64,000 bases of DNA from Nereocystis luetkeana (taxonomy: Eukaryota > Sar > Phaeophyceae > Laminariales > Laminariaceae). Below are positions 1 to 10,645 of this stretch, piece after piece (position 1 is the stretch's first letter; each line of letters starts with the position of its first letter). The stretch is taken from positions 3,902,849 to 3,966,848 of the forward strand of contig JARUPZ010000017.1 of NCBI GenBank assembly GCA_031213475.1. Direction: 5' to 3'. The notes beneath the pieces are model-generated. The model was not told the origin of the DNA. It worked only from the letters and a program-made list of their open reading frames with translations, and ran no database searches. Made by a program: the position numbers and the translations under genes.

Positions 1-276
1 GGGTGCACTTTCAGTTTCTCAAGTTCAGGTCATTGGTGGGGCGAGGTACAGAGCTCCTCGAATGAGCGGTTTTTAGAAGATAGCAGGTGCAGCTCTATTG
101 TAGCATGCACCCACTCTAGTCGTAGCACGCGTCGAAACCACTTACGAGGCGAACAGACTTGACGCTATTGTCCGTTTCCTCGGATAACTGGCAAACCACC
201 CACGTGCCTTTTCCCGCCCCGATACATGCATGCCTTCGGTTTCTATGGCGGATAGAGCCGTGGCGGGGCAGAGGGG

Positions 277-812
277 GGGGGGGGGAGTACTCGATAGGAG
301 AGGGGTGCTCGATATCATGCATGGCCGTAGTCGTATGACCATAGACCCTCGCATCCCTACAATGCCGGGACGGAGCAGGTCGGGTTTTCACTGACCAGGC
401 AGACATTGCTTGAACCAAGCGCGAAGCGCCGTGAGGTGGAGGGCGAGTCGCATAAAGGGTGAGCTGCTTCTTACTAAGAACCGCTTGTGAGGCGGACTTG
501 CACATGGATGAAAGCTTCAATCAGTTTATTTCATTTCCGGTATAGCCACTTCCAGAGACAGCAGTGGGAGTACTACGTAGCTGCCTCTTGGGTGCCTTAC
601 CATCAACACTACGTGATAAGATCCATTCTTTTGTGCGGAGTAAGGCCCCTTACCTCGCACAAAATGATCTAACTCGACGACCAGCTGTGGGCGGCCGCCA
701 AAAACAAAACAAAAAAAACGGGACCCTACCTGTTTAGCTCTCACGTAGTGAGCGGCATGTTTTACAGTATCGTTGTCAACCGACGCCAACCCAACCTATC
801 TAATAGGAGGGG
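277..812 (-). mobile_element. SINE-C retroposon with poly(C) tail, near full length
   Basis: Read on the minus strand it starts ATAGGTTGGGTTGGCG, contains CACGGCGCTTCGCGCTTGGT and GGTGAAAACCCGAC, and ends TCGAGTACTCCCCCCC (the G run at 268-286 on the plus strand). Length is about 530 bp. It is related to copies at 8615, 42085 and many fragments. No clear pol III A/B boxes were found, so SINE is an inference from length, copy number and the tail shared with a LINE. Confidence 0.7.
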
Positions 813-855
813 GGGGGTACTCAGTATCATGCATGGCCGTAGTCTTATGACTAGA
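805..855 (-). mobile_element. SINE-C 3' end fragment
   Basis: Repeats the poly(C) end (plus strand GGGGGTACTCAGTATCATGC then ATGGCCGTAGTC) directly behind the previous copy and stops at ATGACTAGATGGGG. Confidence 0.7.
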
Positions 856-1052
856 TGGGGGGGAGGCGTTTTGGGGGCCGAGAAATCTTCTGGCTGACGG
901 GGGGGGGGGCGTGCTACGATAAGGGTGCCACATTTCGGCTATTTTGTTTTCGAAGGACGGTGCTCCTTAACCCAGAATCATCGCAATGCCTTTCTTGTTC
1001 TGCAAAATTACATTTTTGTATACCTAGGTTATTCATCGGGTTGATCTCTCCT

Positions 1053-1550
1053 TTTTCTTGGAACTCTGTTTTTGGGTGACTTACTAATAAGGCTCACTAG
1101 TGACTTAACAACGACTTGCTAATAATATGGAGCGCCTCAAGCGAGAAGCCTCAGACAAATTAGGCGGTACCCCTATAAGGCAAGCACGCGACGGAAAAAT
1201 TAGGCGCTACGCCTACAAAGTAAGCACGCATCAGTCGCTTGTCTTGGATGACTCGGTATTACTACAGAGCTCCCCAAGCGAGGAGCCTCAGTAAAACGTA
1301 CCGGGTACGTGCACCCCTACCGTAGCATGCGTCGGGGACCCCTCCTTAAATAAGGAACTCCTCGATGTGTTTGCAGTTCCAAGCGTTTGTTTTCACTGTG
1401 GTCGGAATATATTACACGTTCGGGCTCTGGTGTTAACGTAACAGGGGGATAGTTTTCAGGACTAGAGTGGTGCAAACTATTCGTCGTTTGCGGGGTGCGT
1501 GGTTACTTTATGCTTGCCAACAAAAAGTCGGTTTTCGGATGAGGTGTACC
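1053..1550. other. No gene seen; loose duplicated motif
   Basis: GAGC-CCTCAAGCGAGAAGCCT then CAG (1130-1155) recurs as GAGCTCCCCAAGCGAGGAGC then CTCAG (1267-1292). AAATTAGGCGGTACCCCTAT then AAGGCAAGCACGC is followed by a second version. No coding or RNA signal. Confidence 0.5.
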
Positions 1551-1740
1551 GGTGCGAGTCCACCAGCGAAGAAAGGGCTGGAGTCTTCTCGCGAGATGAA
1601 TGCAAGGCACGAACAGTAAAGGCGGGGGGAGAAGGGTCCCCGTGTGACCCCGGGTCTGTGAGTTACTTGCGACTACAATAGAAGGGAAAGATAAAAAAAA
1701 GCGAGACGATGATAAAGTGGATGAAAAAAATGAAGTAACA
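1550..1740 (+). mobile_element. Diverged SINE-A body
   Basis: Resembles the SINE-A 3' two thirds: CTTCTCGCGAGATGAATGCA then AGGCACG, GTGTGACCCCGGGTCTG. The tRNA-like head is absent. Confidence 0.6.
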
Positions 1741-2423
1741 AATCCGGAAAAAGGGGAAAATTGCAAAGAGAGCTCTCCTCATGTAAAAAGACCTTGATAC
1801 ACCCAGGCCTGTCCTCCCTACCGTGCCAGGTCTCCATAGGGGTTCGTTGAGTATTCCCACGGCTTGCTGGTTTTCAAAATAGTGTTCGGTGGGGGTATCT
1901 CTCATGCTCTCGTGCTCGCAGCGATGGAAGGAGACGAACTGTTTTTTTTTCTGTCCTGTTCTTTTCTGTTGAGCTGTTTTCGCCGGGATTCGAAGCCCCG
2001 AAATTCCGTCAGCAGCAGTAGTGAGATTTCTATTTTGTTGTGATGTTGCGTTTGTTTGCCATCCGACAACGTTTGCGAGCATGTGCTCCAACGTTGATCA
2101 CTCATAGCAACCCCCGAAAGAAAAAGAAGGAGAAGGAGAAGAAGGCCACGGGAAGCCAAGGCAAAAAGGAAAATCCTGTCCACGAAGTCTTGAAGTCTGA
2201 CACCGTTCTGTGCCTGGCTGGCGCTAAGGTAGACGAAGCGCTTAATTTTTCTGGGGTTCCTGACTTGATTATAGTATAGGAGCTCTATCCCCCACCCAAA
2301 ATCTGATTTGGAGCAAAGAAAAAAAAGTGCAAAACCTGATAGACCATACCAAAGCCTGTTTGATACTATTAGATATAATACGAATATTATGTAAAACAAT
2401 ATGGTCATTCCAATGGCATTTGT

Positions 2424-3280
2424 TATAAGGCTTAGATTGGGCAGGCGATATAAGAACCTTTTGCCTTTAGGGCCCATCTTAACGAGAACAAAATTTATGA
2501 CACTCCACCAATATAATTTTTCGTTTGATTTGATTTGCATCTGATTGGTCAAAAAGTGAATCACCAAGCAGGCATTTTGGTATTTGATTCGAATAAAAGG
2601 AAAAAAAACGAATTCGACAAGAAGCCTCCTGGGACTTCGTTTGCTGTTCGTATTACTCAATTTGGGGAGCTCGTCCAACTCGACGTGGCATGTTCCTGAA
2701 ACCGGAGCAACCCATGCAAACTTGAGCCGTGTCGTCGACTGCTTCACAGGTGAGATCCACCATTCCCGAGAGACAGGGCCACCGGAGCAGCCGCAGCGCG
2801 AGGTCCGACGGCCCCTGGCACAGAGTAGATCATCCGCGGCCCCTCAAAAACTTCCTAGGCCGTCGCAATCCCAGTTTTTCATCCCTCTTCGCCTCGCAAA
2901 CCACACGAGCACCGACCAGGTCACGACTTCGCTCAGAAGTTCGATCGCTGTATCCCCGTCGCTGCTGCCTGCGTGGGGCTTCGGGGCTGCGCCAGCCACC
3001 CAAGACGTCCCAAGAGCGATAGCCTCTTCGGCGGTGCCGGCAGAAACAATCGGCCGCTGACCGCGACGCCCCGGGGAGGACGCGGGCCGTCGCTCGCCTC
3101 GTTGGTTGCCCTCTCGTGCGTAATTTGATTTTATTTTTTATACGATATTCCTCGATAGGACCCAAAAGACATGGTAGTTGTCACGAAATTGTATTCAAAT
3201 CAAGTCAAAATCATTTTTTTCCTATTCAATTATCATGGAAAAGGTTTCTCGTTAAGACATGCCCTTAGCCCAACGAACTA
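2424..3280. repeat. Possible foldback element with a GC-rich centre
   Basis: The left part (2465-2545: CATCTTAACGAGAA, TTTGATTTGATTTGCAT) and right part (3180-3270: TTCTCGTTAAGACATG, ATTCAAATCAAGTCAAA) are approximate reverse complements of about 80 bp. The centre (2690-3120) is GC rich, with an exon-like stretch ending ACTGCTTCACAG|GTGAGA at 2752. The centre may be captured host sequence. Origin unknown. Confidence 0.4.
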
Positions 3281-3360
3281 AGACTTTAACAAATGGCGTC
3301 GACGGCAGGACATGGGTCGTGAGTCGCGAGTTCGAATCTCACGACCACCATGAAAACGCT
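3254..3360 (+). mobile_element. tRNA-like SINE head
   Basis: CTTAGCCCAACGAACTAAGA resembles a pol III A box region, and GCGAGTTCGAATCTCACG resembles a T-arm/B box about 60 bp later. A diverged second head lies at 3489-3600 (TTTAGCCCTACGGACTAAGA), and a related leader at 2424-2476. The T-arm stem has a mismatch, so this is a tRNA-derived repeat and not a functional tRNA. Confidence 0.45.
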
Positions 3361-3746
3361 TTTGCAAAGAAAATGAATTTCCTCATTGTGAAGAATCTAA
3401 AAAAATACTCTTGGATTCCCAAAAATTGGAACCGCGTGTTGGTGGCACGTCGACCCGTATATCTAGTCCGTTTCAGGGGGGGGTGTTGTGAGGCTTAGAT
3501 TAGGTAAGCGATTGGTTAACCTTTTACCTTTAGCCCTACGGACTAAGACCTTGACAAATGGCGCGGACTTAGAGTTCAATATGTTGTGGTAAAAAGTCAG
3601 TCAATCCCAGTGACAGTTTGGGCAAAAAGTGCTACTCCGATCGTAGCACGCCTCACATACGTCCTGCCTTATCCTCTATGTACTTCCCTTGCTGTCGTTT
3701 GCTATTGTCGTGTCAGCCTCCCGCCAATGTGCATAACCAAAACACT

Positions 3747-3852
3747 AATACGGGGGACCATAATAATTAGGACCTATGGTACACACAAAAACCTATGTAT
3801 TTACCTGTTTTTACTGACAATATTTGGTCCTATTTACCTGGTACCCCCGTAG
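3747..3852. mobile_element. TA-MITE copy
   Basis: Consensus of the family: TTACGGGGGACCATAGTTAA then TAGGACC, about 100 bp, perfect terminal inverted repeats flanked by TA, with an AT-rich middle (AACAATATTTGGTCC). Fits a Tc1/mariner-type non-autonomous element. In this copy the right end reads TTACCTGGTACCCCCG. Confidence 0.8.
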
Positions 3853-4046
3853 CAACAAACAGCTGCACAAGGTGGGTTGAAGCAAACCCACGGAAGAAAA
3901 ATGAGGAAACCTACGGTGTATGTGACGAAGGTCTGGCAATATTTTGTTGCCGTGTTGTTTGTTGTTTATGTGTACCGCGTGCAAAGCTCAGTATTCATCG
4001 TTCCGGTCGCGCCTCACCTACCCCCCCTCCCTCTTCCCCCTCACCA

Positions 4047-4450
4047 GTAGATGCACAGATGTGCCCCTGTGGCAAAGCAATAGAGAGTAGAACTCACATA
4101 GTAGGAGAATGTGAAATATACAAGGAGGAACGGGATGTTAGCATAGGAGATGAGGGAAATAGACGAATGTGACATGGAGGTGTTTGACACACTACAGTAT
4201 TGTAGATAGCAGCGAGAAAACGGTCGCTATCCTAGGAGATAGATGGTGGTCACAGGCGGCCACAAACAGGAAGCGTACAAGATTAGCAAAACGTTTCCAT
4301 GAAATTTTGGAAACAACGTAATGAGCGCCCAATTGTTGGAGGTGTCTCTATCAGGAATAGGAACGGTGCTCCGTCTCGAAAGGGATGCGTGGTCAATGGT
4401 TAAATGACTAAGGCAAGCAACAAATGAGTACGCCCCACCCCCCCCCCTCT
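4047..4450 (+). mobile_element. LINE-C 3' fragment (poly(C)-tailed non-LTR element)
   Basis: The coding remnant reads MCPCGKAIESRTHIVGECEI then YKEERDV, a C-x-C-x8-H-x4-C arrangement like the Cys/His motif at the C-terminus of many LINE ORF2 proteins. It continues as ILGDRWWxQAA...RNGAPSRKG...TKASNK, then a stop and the tail ATGAGTACGCCCCACCCC. It is 5' truncated. Confidence 0.65.
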
Positions 4451-4925
4451 TCCCCCTCCGGAAGTAGATGCATAAATGTGCACGCGCGGTAAAGCAATAG
4501 GGAGTAGAACTCACGTGGTGAGAGAAACGTGAGATGCACAGGGAGGAACGGGATGTGTCAGAGGAGGAAATGAGGGAAATAGGCGAATGTGACACGGAGG
4601 GGTTTAGTACACCAGGTAGCAGCGAGGAAATGATCGCTATCCTATTTAAGGGGGCCAAAAATAGTTTATAAGCTTTTGTGCGTGCCGTAGGTCCTATTTA
4701 CTATGGTCCCCCGTAATGGGAGGTAGATGGTGGGCACAGGCGGCGAAACAGGACGGGGATAAGGTTAGCGAAACGTTTCTATGTAATATATGGAAACAAC
4801 GCAGTGAGCACCAAAGTGTTGGAAGTATTTCTACTAGGAGTAGGAACGGTGCTCCGTCTCGAAAGGGAATCGTGGCCAGTTGTCAAATGACTAAGGCAAG
4901 CAACAAATGAGTACCCCCCCCTCCC
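4451..4925 (+). mobile_element. LINE-C 3' fragment split by a MITE
   Basis: The same Cys/His region (degraded) and C-terminal segment as at 4047. It is interrupted at 4639-4719 by a TA-flanked MITE remnant and ends ATGAGTACCCCCCCCTCCC. Confidence 0.65.
4639..4719. mobile_element. TA-MITE, left end decayed, inside LINE-C
   Basis: The right half is intact (GTAGGTCCTATTTACTATGG then TCCCCCGTAAT). It splits the LINE-C sequence CGCTATCCTA/GGAGGTAGAT. Confidence 0.75.
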
Positions 4926-4980
4926 CCCACCCACCCGTTTCCCTCTCCTCCGCGATAACAACATTAAAAAATCCCCACAG

Positions 4981-5392
4981 GAAATGCTCCAGCAAATTGA
5001 CAAGACCCCGCCGGGCGCCCGCGATTTCGACCTAGAAGATGACCTCTGCAGCGCCCTAAAGGAAATCCTCTCGTGGAACCCCCCCCCTGTGTGGGAGCGC
5101 AATCGCGCGAGATACAACTCTCACTTGGTCGCTGCCGCAGGGCTTTTGCTCAAGAAAGCGATGCCCCCTGATGGCTTCCGAGGTTGCTGGCCTATGCCCC
5201 CGATTTTTGGTCCTGTCATTGGATCCACCAGCCGTGGTGATGATGGTGGTGGTGGTGGTGGTGGTGGTGGTGGTGGGATCAAGTTGAAGGTATTCCGGCG
5301 GGAAACGCGACTCCGCTGGGCGGCCGGAGGAGGCGTCCGCTCCAAGGGGGTGACGATGAACGGGGTCTGGTCCTTTGCAGCCTGCATCTACA
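4981..5392 (+). CDS. Possible exon of an unrecognised gene
   Basis: Open from the acceptor AATCCCCACAG|GAAATG to a possible donor CATCTACAG|GTAATA. The first part reads EMLQQIDKTPPGARDFDLED then DLCSALKEILSW and looks protein-like. A (GGT)n tract at 5236-5275 would encode poly-Gly, and several frames are open because of GC content, so the exon may end earlier (for example GTTGAAG|GTATTC). It could belong to the same gene as the 6413-6544 exon; no homology was recognised. Confidence 0.35.
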
Positions 5393-5429
5393 GGTAATAC
5401 GTTCGGCTTGCGCACCACGCAGATATCTA

Positions 5430-5665
5430 GGTATTTCAGGGAAGATATTTCATATATTCCTGATCTGTATGATCTGTATGACCTAGCTCATACGTTGCCA
5501 GTGGGAGCCGCGTAGTCTGCATGATATACTGTAGGACTTGTTCCGTGGGCTGCATCTGTATTTGAGGCGTATTCTGCACTACATGTCATAACGGCAGGCT
5601 AAGATCTAGATGAATTGTAGACAGATAGATATATCACGATATATCCAACGTTGTGAAATCTTGGG
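5430..5665. repeat. CTGATCTGTATGATCTG-type repeat, copy 1
   Basis: Shares TCCCTGATCTGTAT-ATCTGT, TAGCTCAT-GTTGCC, TGTAGGAC-TGTT and GATCTAGAT motifs with 38590-38830. Short relatives occur at 48245-48290 (GGACATGTTTCTTGGGTTGG) and 61965-62005. Type of element unknown. Confidence 0.5.
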
Positions 5666-6412
5666 GGATACTAACGCAGAGAAACGGACGCAGGCAGCTA
5701 TCTACCCTGGTAATATTTGTGGAGTTTTCTAAATGGCACTGAAAACATTTCAGCAATCACTTTTGCGGGAATTTTCCTTTTTGAGCTTTGTACGAGTATT
5801 GGCCCTGAAATACGGTGCGAACCGCCACGTGTGTGCTTGTTGGTATTAGTTTTTTACTTTCCCCCCTCCGATAAATGTACGATGGAGCATTGTGTTTTTA
5901 ATTTCGGTCCGATTTGAAACCGATTGTCCCCCCCTTGATTACAGCAGTATCTCTTTTATTTATAACAACCGTTTTGTCACAAGCCAAAGTGTTGCGAATG
6001 TTTCAATCTGAAACAAAAAGCATCCGTAAGGGAACTGTTCGTATTTTCTCTCGGAGATGCCTATTAATAGCACGGAAGAAAGTCAACTACTATCAATCCC
6101 GCCGTTGGAGTCCGTAATTCGGTCGCCGATACCATTTTTATGGTGGACGTCGGCGGGTGCACGACCCAAAATATCGACGATACTGCACACCTAAAACCGT
6201 CCAAAGTTGAAAACAAACCAGTGGGGTGGAAATTCTGGACGACTTCATTTACGAAAAAACGTATTTTCAAATATTTTTACTCCCGGGTTTTTAGTATATT
6301 AGGGAGCATCCCCCTTTAGTCTGGGTCTCGGAAATGGGTGGTAGGGTGTCGGATTTTTTTTTTCGCTTTTTACGTGCACTTTTATGGACGCCTTTTGTCT
6401 TGTTCCGTCCAG

Positions 6413-6544
6413 GTACGCCTCGAAGCCGCCCGTCTTAAAGCCGACTCGCGCCATCCCGTCCTGATCGGACCGGGAGGGATGCACCATCCGACGCAAACGC
6501 CATACCGTTTTGTGGGAGGGCACATCCCGGAGTACCTTGGGCAG
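6413..6544 (+). CDS. Isolated exon of an unrecognised gene
   Basis: A 44-codon open segment sits between the acceptor TTCCGTCCAG|GTACGC and the donor GGGCAG|GTGAAA. It reads VRLEAARLKADSRHPVLIGP then GGMHHPTQTPYRFVGG and IPEYLGQ. I do not recognise the family. Support for the plus strand comes from both splice signals and from the next 1.3 kb (6640-7960), which is a degenerate satellite of the exon's own 3' end and donor, the same arrangement seen in the two identified genes. Confidence 0.55.
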
Positions 6545-6639
6545 GTGAAAATCAGCCGTGGGATTCTGGCAGGCTGTCCGGCCGTCGATAGTGTGAGCCG
6601 TCGCCCGCTCGTTCGGCCAGTCGGCGGCGGCGCTTCCGC

Positions 6640-7960
6640 TCGCGCCGCCGCTCGTGTACGATACTATATTGCTGCTGCTGCTGAAGGTATCGTAGGTAGG
6701 TATGAGTATGGTGAAGCAGTACGATAGTAGTGCTAGCACACGCTGTTTTTGTACCAGGTGGGCATGATCCAGCAGCAGTATGGCAGCATGCATCGGCACG
6801 TCGGATAGGAAGGAGCGCGGGTATGACGAGACCTTGCCTGTCAGCTAGGTGGCCATTGGCTGGCGGGAATGCAGGCGACTACAATAGACAATACCGCGAT
6901 TGTGACGGGTGTGTGCGCAACTCAGGTGCCATTGGTCAAGCGTCAGTATGCCACGACTAGATATTATCACGCCCTTAAACGGGGTAGGCGCGCAGCACAG
7001 CACCCACTAGACGTGCCGTGTGACTTGGCGGGGGGAAAACGACGGGGACCTGTGTGCTTATCGGACGAGCAGGAGGGCAGCGAACAATAGATAACACCGT
7101 GATTTTGACAGGCGTGCACAGCTAAGCGCTTTTGGATGGACGTAGATTTTCAACAACGAGGAGATGCCGTGCTTTAGATGGGCGGGAGCAACCCGATGCC
7201 CACTGGACAGGCGGTAAGGCTGATGTGGCGGGGTATCTCGGGGCAACCCGGCGCCTCTGGAGGATACAGGGCCCATATACTACCGTTTGTTCCTGGGACA
7301 TGCGGGAAGAATCAGGTGCAATTGGACTTAAGTAGACGCAGCGGGGAGAATATGCTGCGCGTTAGACGAGCATGGGCGAGCAACCCGGTGCTGATTGGGC
7401 AAACGGGATAGGTCTTTGATGGGGTGGTGCCGGACAGGCCAGTGCCGTTGGGTAGGAGGGAAAGCACCGGCGGCATTTCGTCCAGCTTTCGGAGGGACGC
7501 GCGCAACCAGGTGTCAGTGGGCAGACGTACTTTAGGTGCAATGGCGAGGTGGCACGCCGTGCCACAGGTGGGCGCCCGTAATCCTTTGCCCGTCGGATCC
7601 GGCAGGAAAGCGGTGACAGGGATAATGCCAGGCAACTCGGTGCCTTTCACAGGGCAGGCAGAAATTTTTGCAGCAACGGGGGAATGCCGAACGGATTCGG
7701 TCCCGTTGGAGGGGTGATGGTGTAGGGGCGATACGCTGCCGCGTTTTTGGCCGGCGTGCGCAACCCGTTGCCGTCTGTTGGGCAGGCAGCCATCCGGCAG
7801 CGGGGAAATGCCGTACAGCCCGGTGAAGGTTGGGCAGGTGGAACTGCAGCGATTGTGAGTTGTAGTCCGCGCCTTGTTCCCCAGATGAGGCTTGTGTGTT
7901 GCTTCTTACGCAAAACCTGGTTGGTGCCCCCGTGAGGCTGGTGAAATGCCAGTTTTATAC
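6640..7960 (+). repeat. Degenerate satellite seeded by the 6413-6544 exon end
   Basis: About ten loose units share a core close to GCAACCCGGTGCCGTTGGGC followed by AGGCGG. This resembles the end of the preceding exon plus its donor (CACATCCCGGAGTACCTTGG then GCAGGTG). A second recurring element is GGGGAAATGCCG. Unit spacing is irregular, roughly 70-150 bp. No gene is seen inside. Confidence 0.65.
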
Positions 7961-8289
7961 TAGGTTTCCCTTCGGAGGCGTTCGGACGTGGAGCGACGAA
8001 AGGTAAAATAATCGTATGATGTTTTGTGCAGCTGAAAAAAGCTACTTTTGAACAATACTTGTGTTCAGCAAAGGACATATATAGTCTCAGAATGGACTCC
8101 CAAGAGCCTTTCTCCTTGAATATAAACCCGGGCTTACTGCTGGCCTTCTGTTACGCTTGCCTCGCAACAACAACAGTCAGCAACAACAATGTATTGTTTC
8201 TTGCTACTGGTGGTACGTTTTTTAGGTAGTTTCTCAGACACCCCGGTTCGCATGGGGTGTTGGAATTTTATCACGGCACACACAGGAGC

Positions 8290-8505
8290 GACACAGCCGC
8301 GGGTAACAATTACGATATAATAACGCGTCGTTTAAGCTGCCTTTCTAACGATGGCGCATCTAAAATCCCTCCCCTCCTTGCCCAAATGCTGGAGGTGCCT
8401 ATATTTGGAGAAGGAACGATGCTCCGTTCCGAAAGGAGCACGTCGTCAATGGCCAAATTACTAAGCCTAGCAACAAATGAGTACCCCCCCACCCCCCCCC
8501 GTTGA
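8290..8505 (+). mobile_element. LINE-C 3' fragment, diverged
   Basis: Contains GGAACGATGCTCCGTTCCGA and ends AACAAATGAGTACCCCCCC. It lies just before a SINE-C copy. Confidence 0.6.
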
Positions 8506-8614
8506 CCGCGGGGCAGGTGCTAATAGGTGTTACTTGATTAGTTTAGTCTTGCCTTGCGGATGCGACTCCCTGACTTGATACCTTTCGGCCTCAATGTTCG
8601 GTGTGGGTCGCGGA

Positions 8615-9160
8615 CTGGCGGGGGTGGAAGGGAATGTACTCAGTGTCATGCATGACCGTAGTCGTATGGCCATAGACCCTCGCATCCCTATAATGCCAAG
8701 ACGGAGATTGTTGTGTTTTCGCCGACCAGGCAGACACTGCTTGCACCAAGCGCGCAGCGTCGTGAGGTGTTAGGCGAGTCGCATGAAGGGTGAGCTGCAT
8801 CCTGTACTGTCAACCGTTTTCGAGGCGGACTTTCTTGCAGATGGATGACAGCGTCAACACATTGTTTTTTTTTTCTGGTGTGGCCATGTCCAGAGACAGC
8901 AATGGGTTTTCTATGTATCTGCCTCGTGGGTGCCTTATCATATATACACATTACCAGGTACGTGATACGACCATCCCCCCTTGTGCGGGCGAAAATGACC
9001 TATTAATAACTCGACCGCTAGCCTTGGCAACCTAAAAAAAAAAAACGGTACCCTGGTTGTCTAGCTCACACAGTGAGAGGGGAGGCACGTTTTACAGCGT
9101 CGTCGCCAACCGACACACAATAACCTATATATATACCTGATATAGGTTACAGGGAGGGGG
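8615..9160 (-). mobile_element. SINE-C, near full length
   Basis: Same order of blocks as the copy at 277-812, including the AACGGTACCCTGGTTGTCTA segment near its 5' end. Its poly(C) tail is degenerate (CATTCCCTTCCACCCCC). Confidence 0.7.
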
Positions 9161-9409
9161 GGGGGCGGGGGGCAATAGCAGAAAGCGAGACGTTTCGCGC
9201 TACGCCAGCCCTCGTTCGCAGCGGCACAAGAACTCGGTCAGAGGGAGCCAAACGCGGCGCAGCCTGCGCTTGCAGTATTTTCTTTCACGTAGTGGCTGAT
9301 TTTTCCCTGGGTTGTTATTCCCTCTCCTGGATGAAGCAGTAGGACCACTCCTGTCTGTCGTTGTGGTCCGTTATTTTTTCGCATCCAGCACCCTACCTGT
9401 GTGCTTAGT

Positions 9410-10645
9410 ACTGTAAGTGTGTAGTGTGTATTCTTCACATTAAACCGTTATTTCTACCCGTCGACATCCAGTACAACCAGTGTCCGTGCCGATTCTTCAG
9501 TCCTACTATTAATAATAGAGAGATACAGCCTCTGTGGTTCAAGTGGTTAACCTCGAATTCTACTTGTGTTTGAATCCTGGGTTCGAGCCCCAGGTGGGCC
9601 GGACTTTTGACTTTTATTTGCAAAAATAAAAATAAAAAAGGATTCAATTGTTGAGAGCGCCTTGCAGCGTGGGTAGGCACAATTCGATGCGAGTCGATGA
9701 GGGAAGAAAAGGCTGAATTATTCTCGCGATAAAAATGAAGGCACGTACCGTAGCGGGAAGGGGGGAGAAGAGCCCGCTATGTGACCCCGGATCTGAGTTA
9801 CGAGTTGGAAGGAGAGAGAGAAGAAGATGTGCGAAGATAATGAATGGGATGAGCAAAAAAAAAAGAAGAAAAAAAAGAGATATAAGTTCTGTGGTCACAA
9901 TCCTACGCCACAGAGATACTGCACTCCGTATGCAGAGTAGACAATGCAATGCCATGCTGGATGTCGGCGGTCGAAAGAACGGTTTAATGTGAAACATACA
10001 CACATGTATAAGTAAACAGACTGGATACGACAGGCACGACACACACACACATTCTATAAAAGAGAGATACCGAAAGAAACGAACAAACCAAAGAAAACGA
10101 GAAACATAAAACGAGGAAACACAAATCGAAAAAGAAACATGGAGGAGAAACAACACTGCTGTGACGGTCGTGCCTCCCCTCAAGAGATGTGGCAGACACT
10201 TGAAAATAACGAGCGAAAGAAACAGCACCACTACATACTATTTGATACATATAAACAGAGTAACACTAAGAATCGAGGGAAGTAACAGGCAAACCGAAGC
10301 ACAAAGCACCCTCCAGGTGTCCGCAGCTGTTTGTTTGTGGTACGAGTATAGCATAGCCAGGTTCTCCCTACTATTAATATTAACAATCGGTCTGGTACCT
10401 TGCTATACCCTTTCTACCGTCTCTGCCCTGCGTTCGTCAACTCTGTATGCCCCACCTCCAAAGAGGATGCGTCACACAATACGAAACAAGCAAATCAGGC
10501 TCGCCATCCACCCACCACGCCCCACGACTCCTCTCATGTTATTTCGATGGTGAGGGGATGGTGACATTTACAAGGATATAGGATATATAAGGGTGAGAAG
10601 AAAGAAAAATGACGTAATAAAATGAAAAACACGGAGGATCAAGCG
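9410..10645 (-). mobile_element. LINE-A copy C (3' UTR only, reversed), with SINE-A inside
   Basis: Reverse complement of the LINE-A 3' UTR. The end block CACATTAAACCG...GTCGACATCCAG is at 9437-9475, then a SINE-A, then the GGTCACAA..CTACGCCACAG block. At 9958-10005 a short forward copy of the LINE end (GGATGTCGGCGGTCGAAAGA) interrupts it before the reverse UTR resumes at ATACGACAGGCACGAC. It ends head to head with copy A. Confidence 0.7.
9528..9876 (+). mobile_element. SINE-A (tRNA-derived, poly(A) tail), inserted in a LINE-A copy
   Basis: The A box is TGGTTCAAGTGG and the B box GGTTCGAGCCCC. The body contains GAGAGCGCCTTGCAGCGTGG and ends GATGAGCAAAAAAAAA. It is flanked by AGAGATA direct repeats (9519-9525 and 9876-9882), a target-site duplication inside the reversed LINE-A tail. 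The first about 10 bp differ from other copies. Confidence 0.9.

Noticed and set aside
116..520. 134-codon minus-strand open frame as a gene
   Set aside because: It coincides with a SINE-C copy; similar frames appear in other copies of the repeat.
9644..10250. Long minus-strand open frames rich in Phe, Leu and Ser
   Set aside because: They are translations of SINE-A and the T-rich LINE-A 3' UTR.
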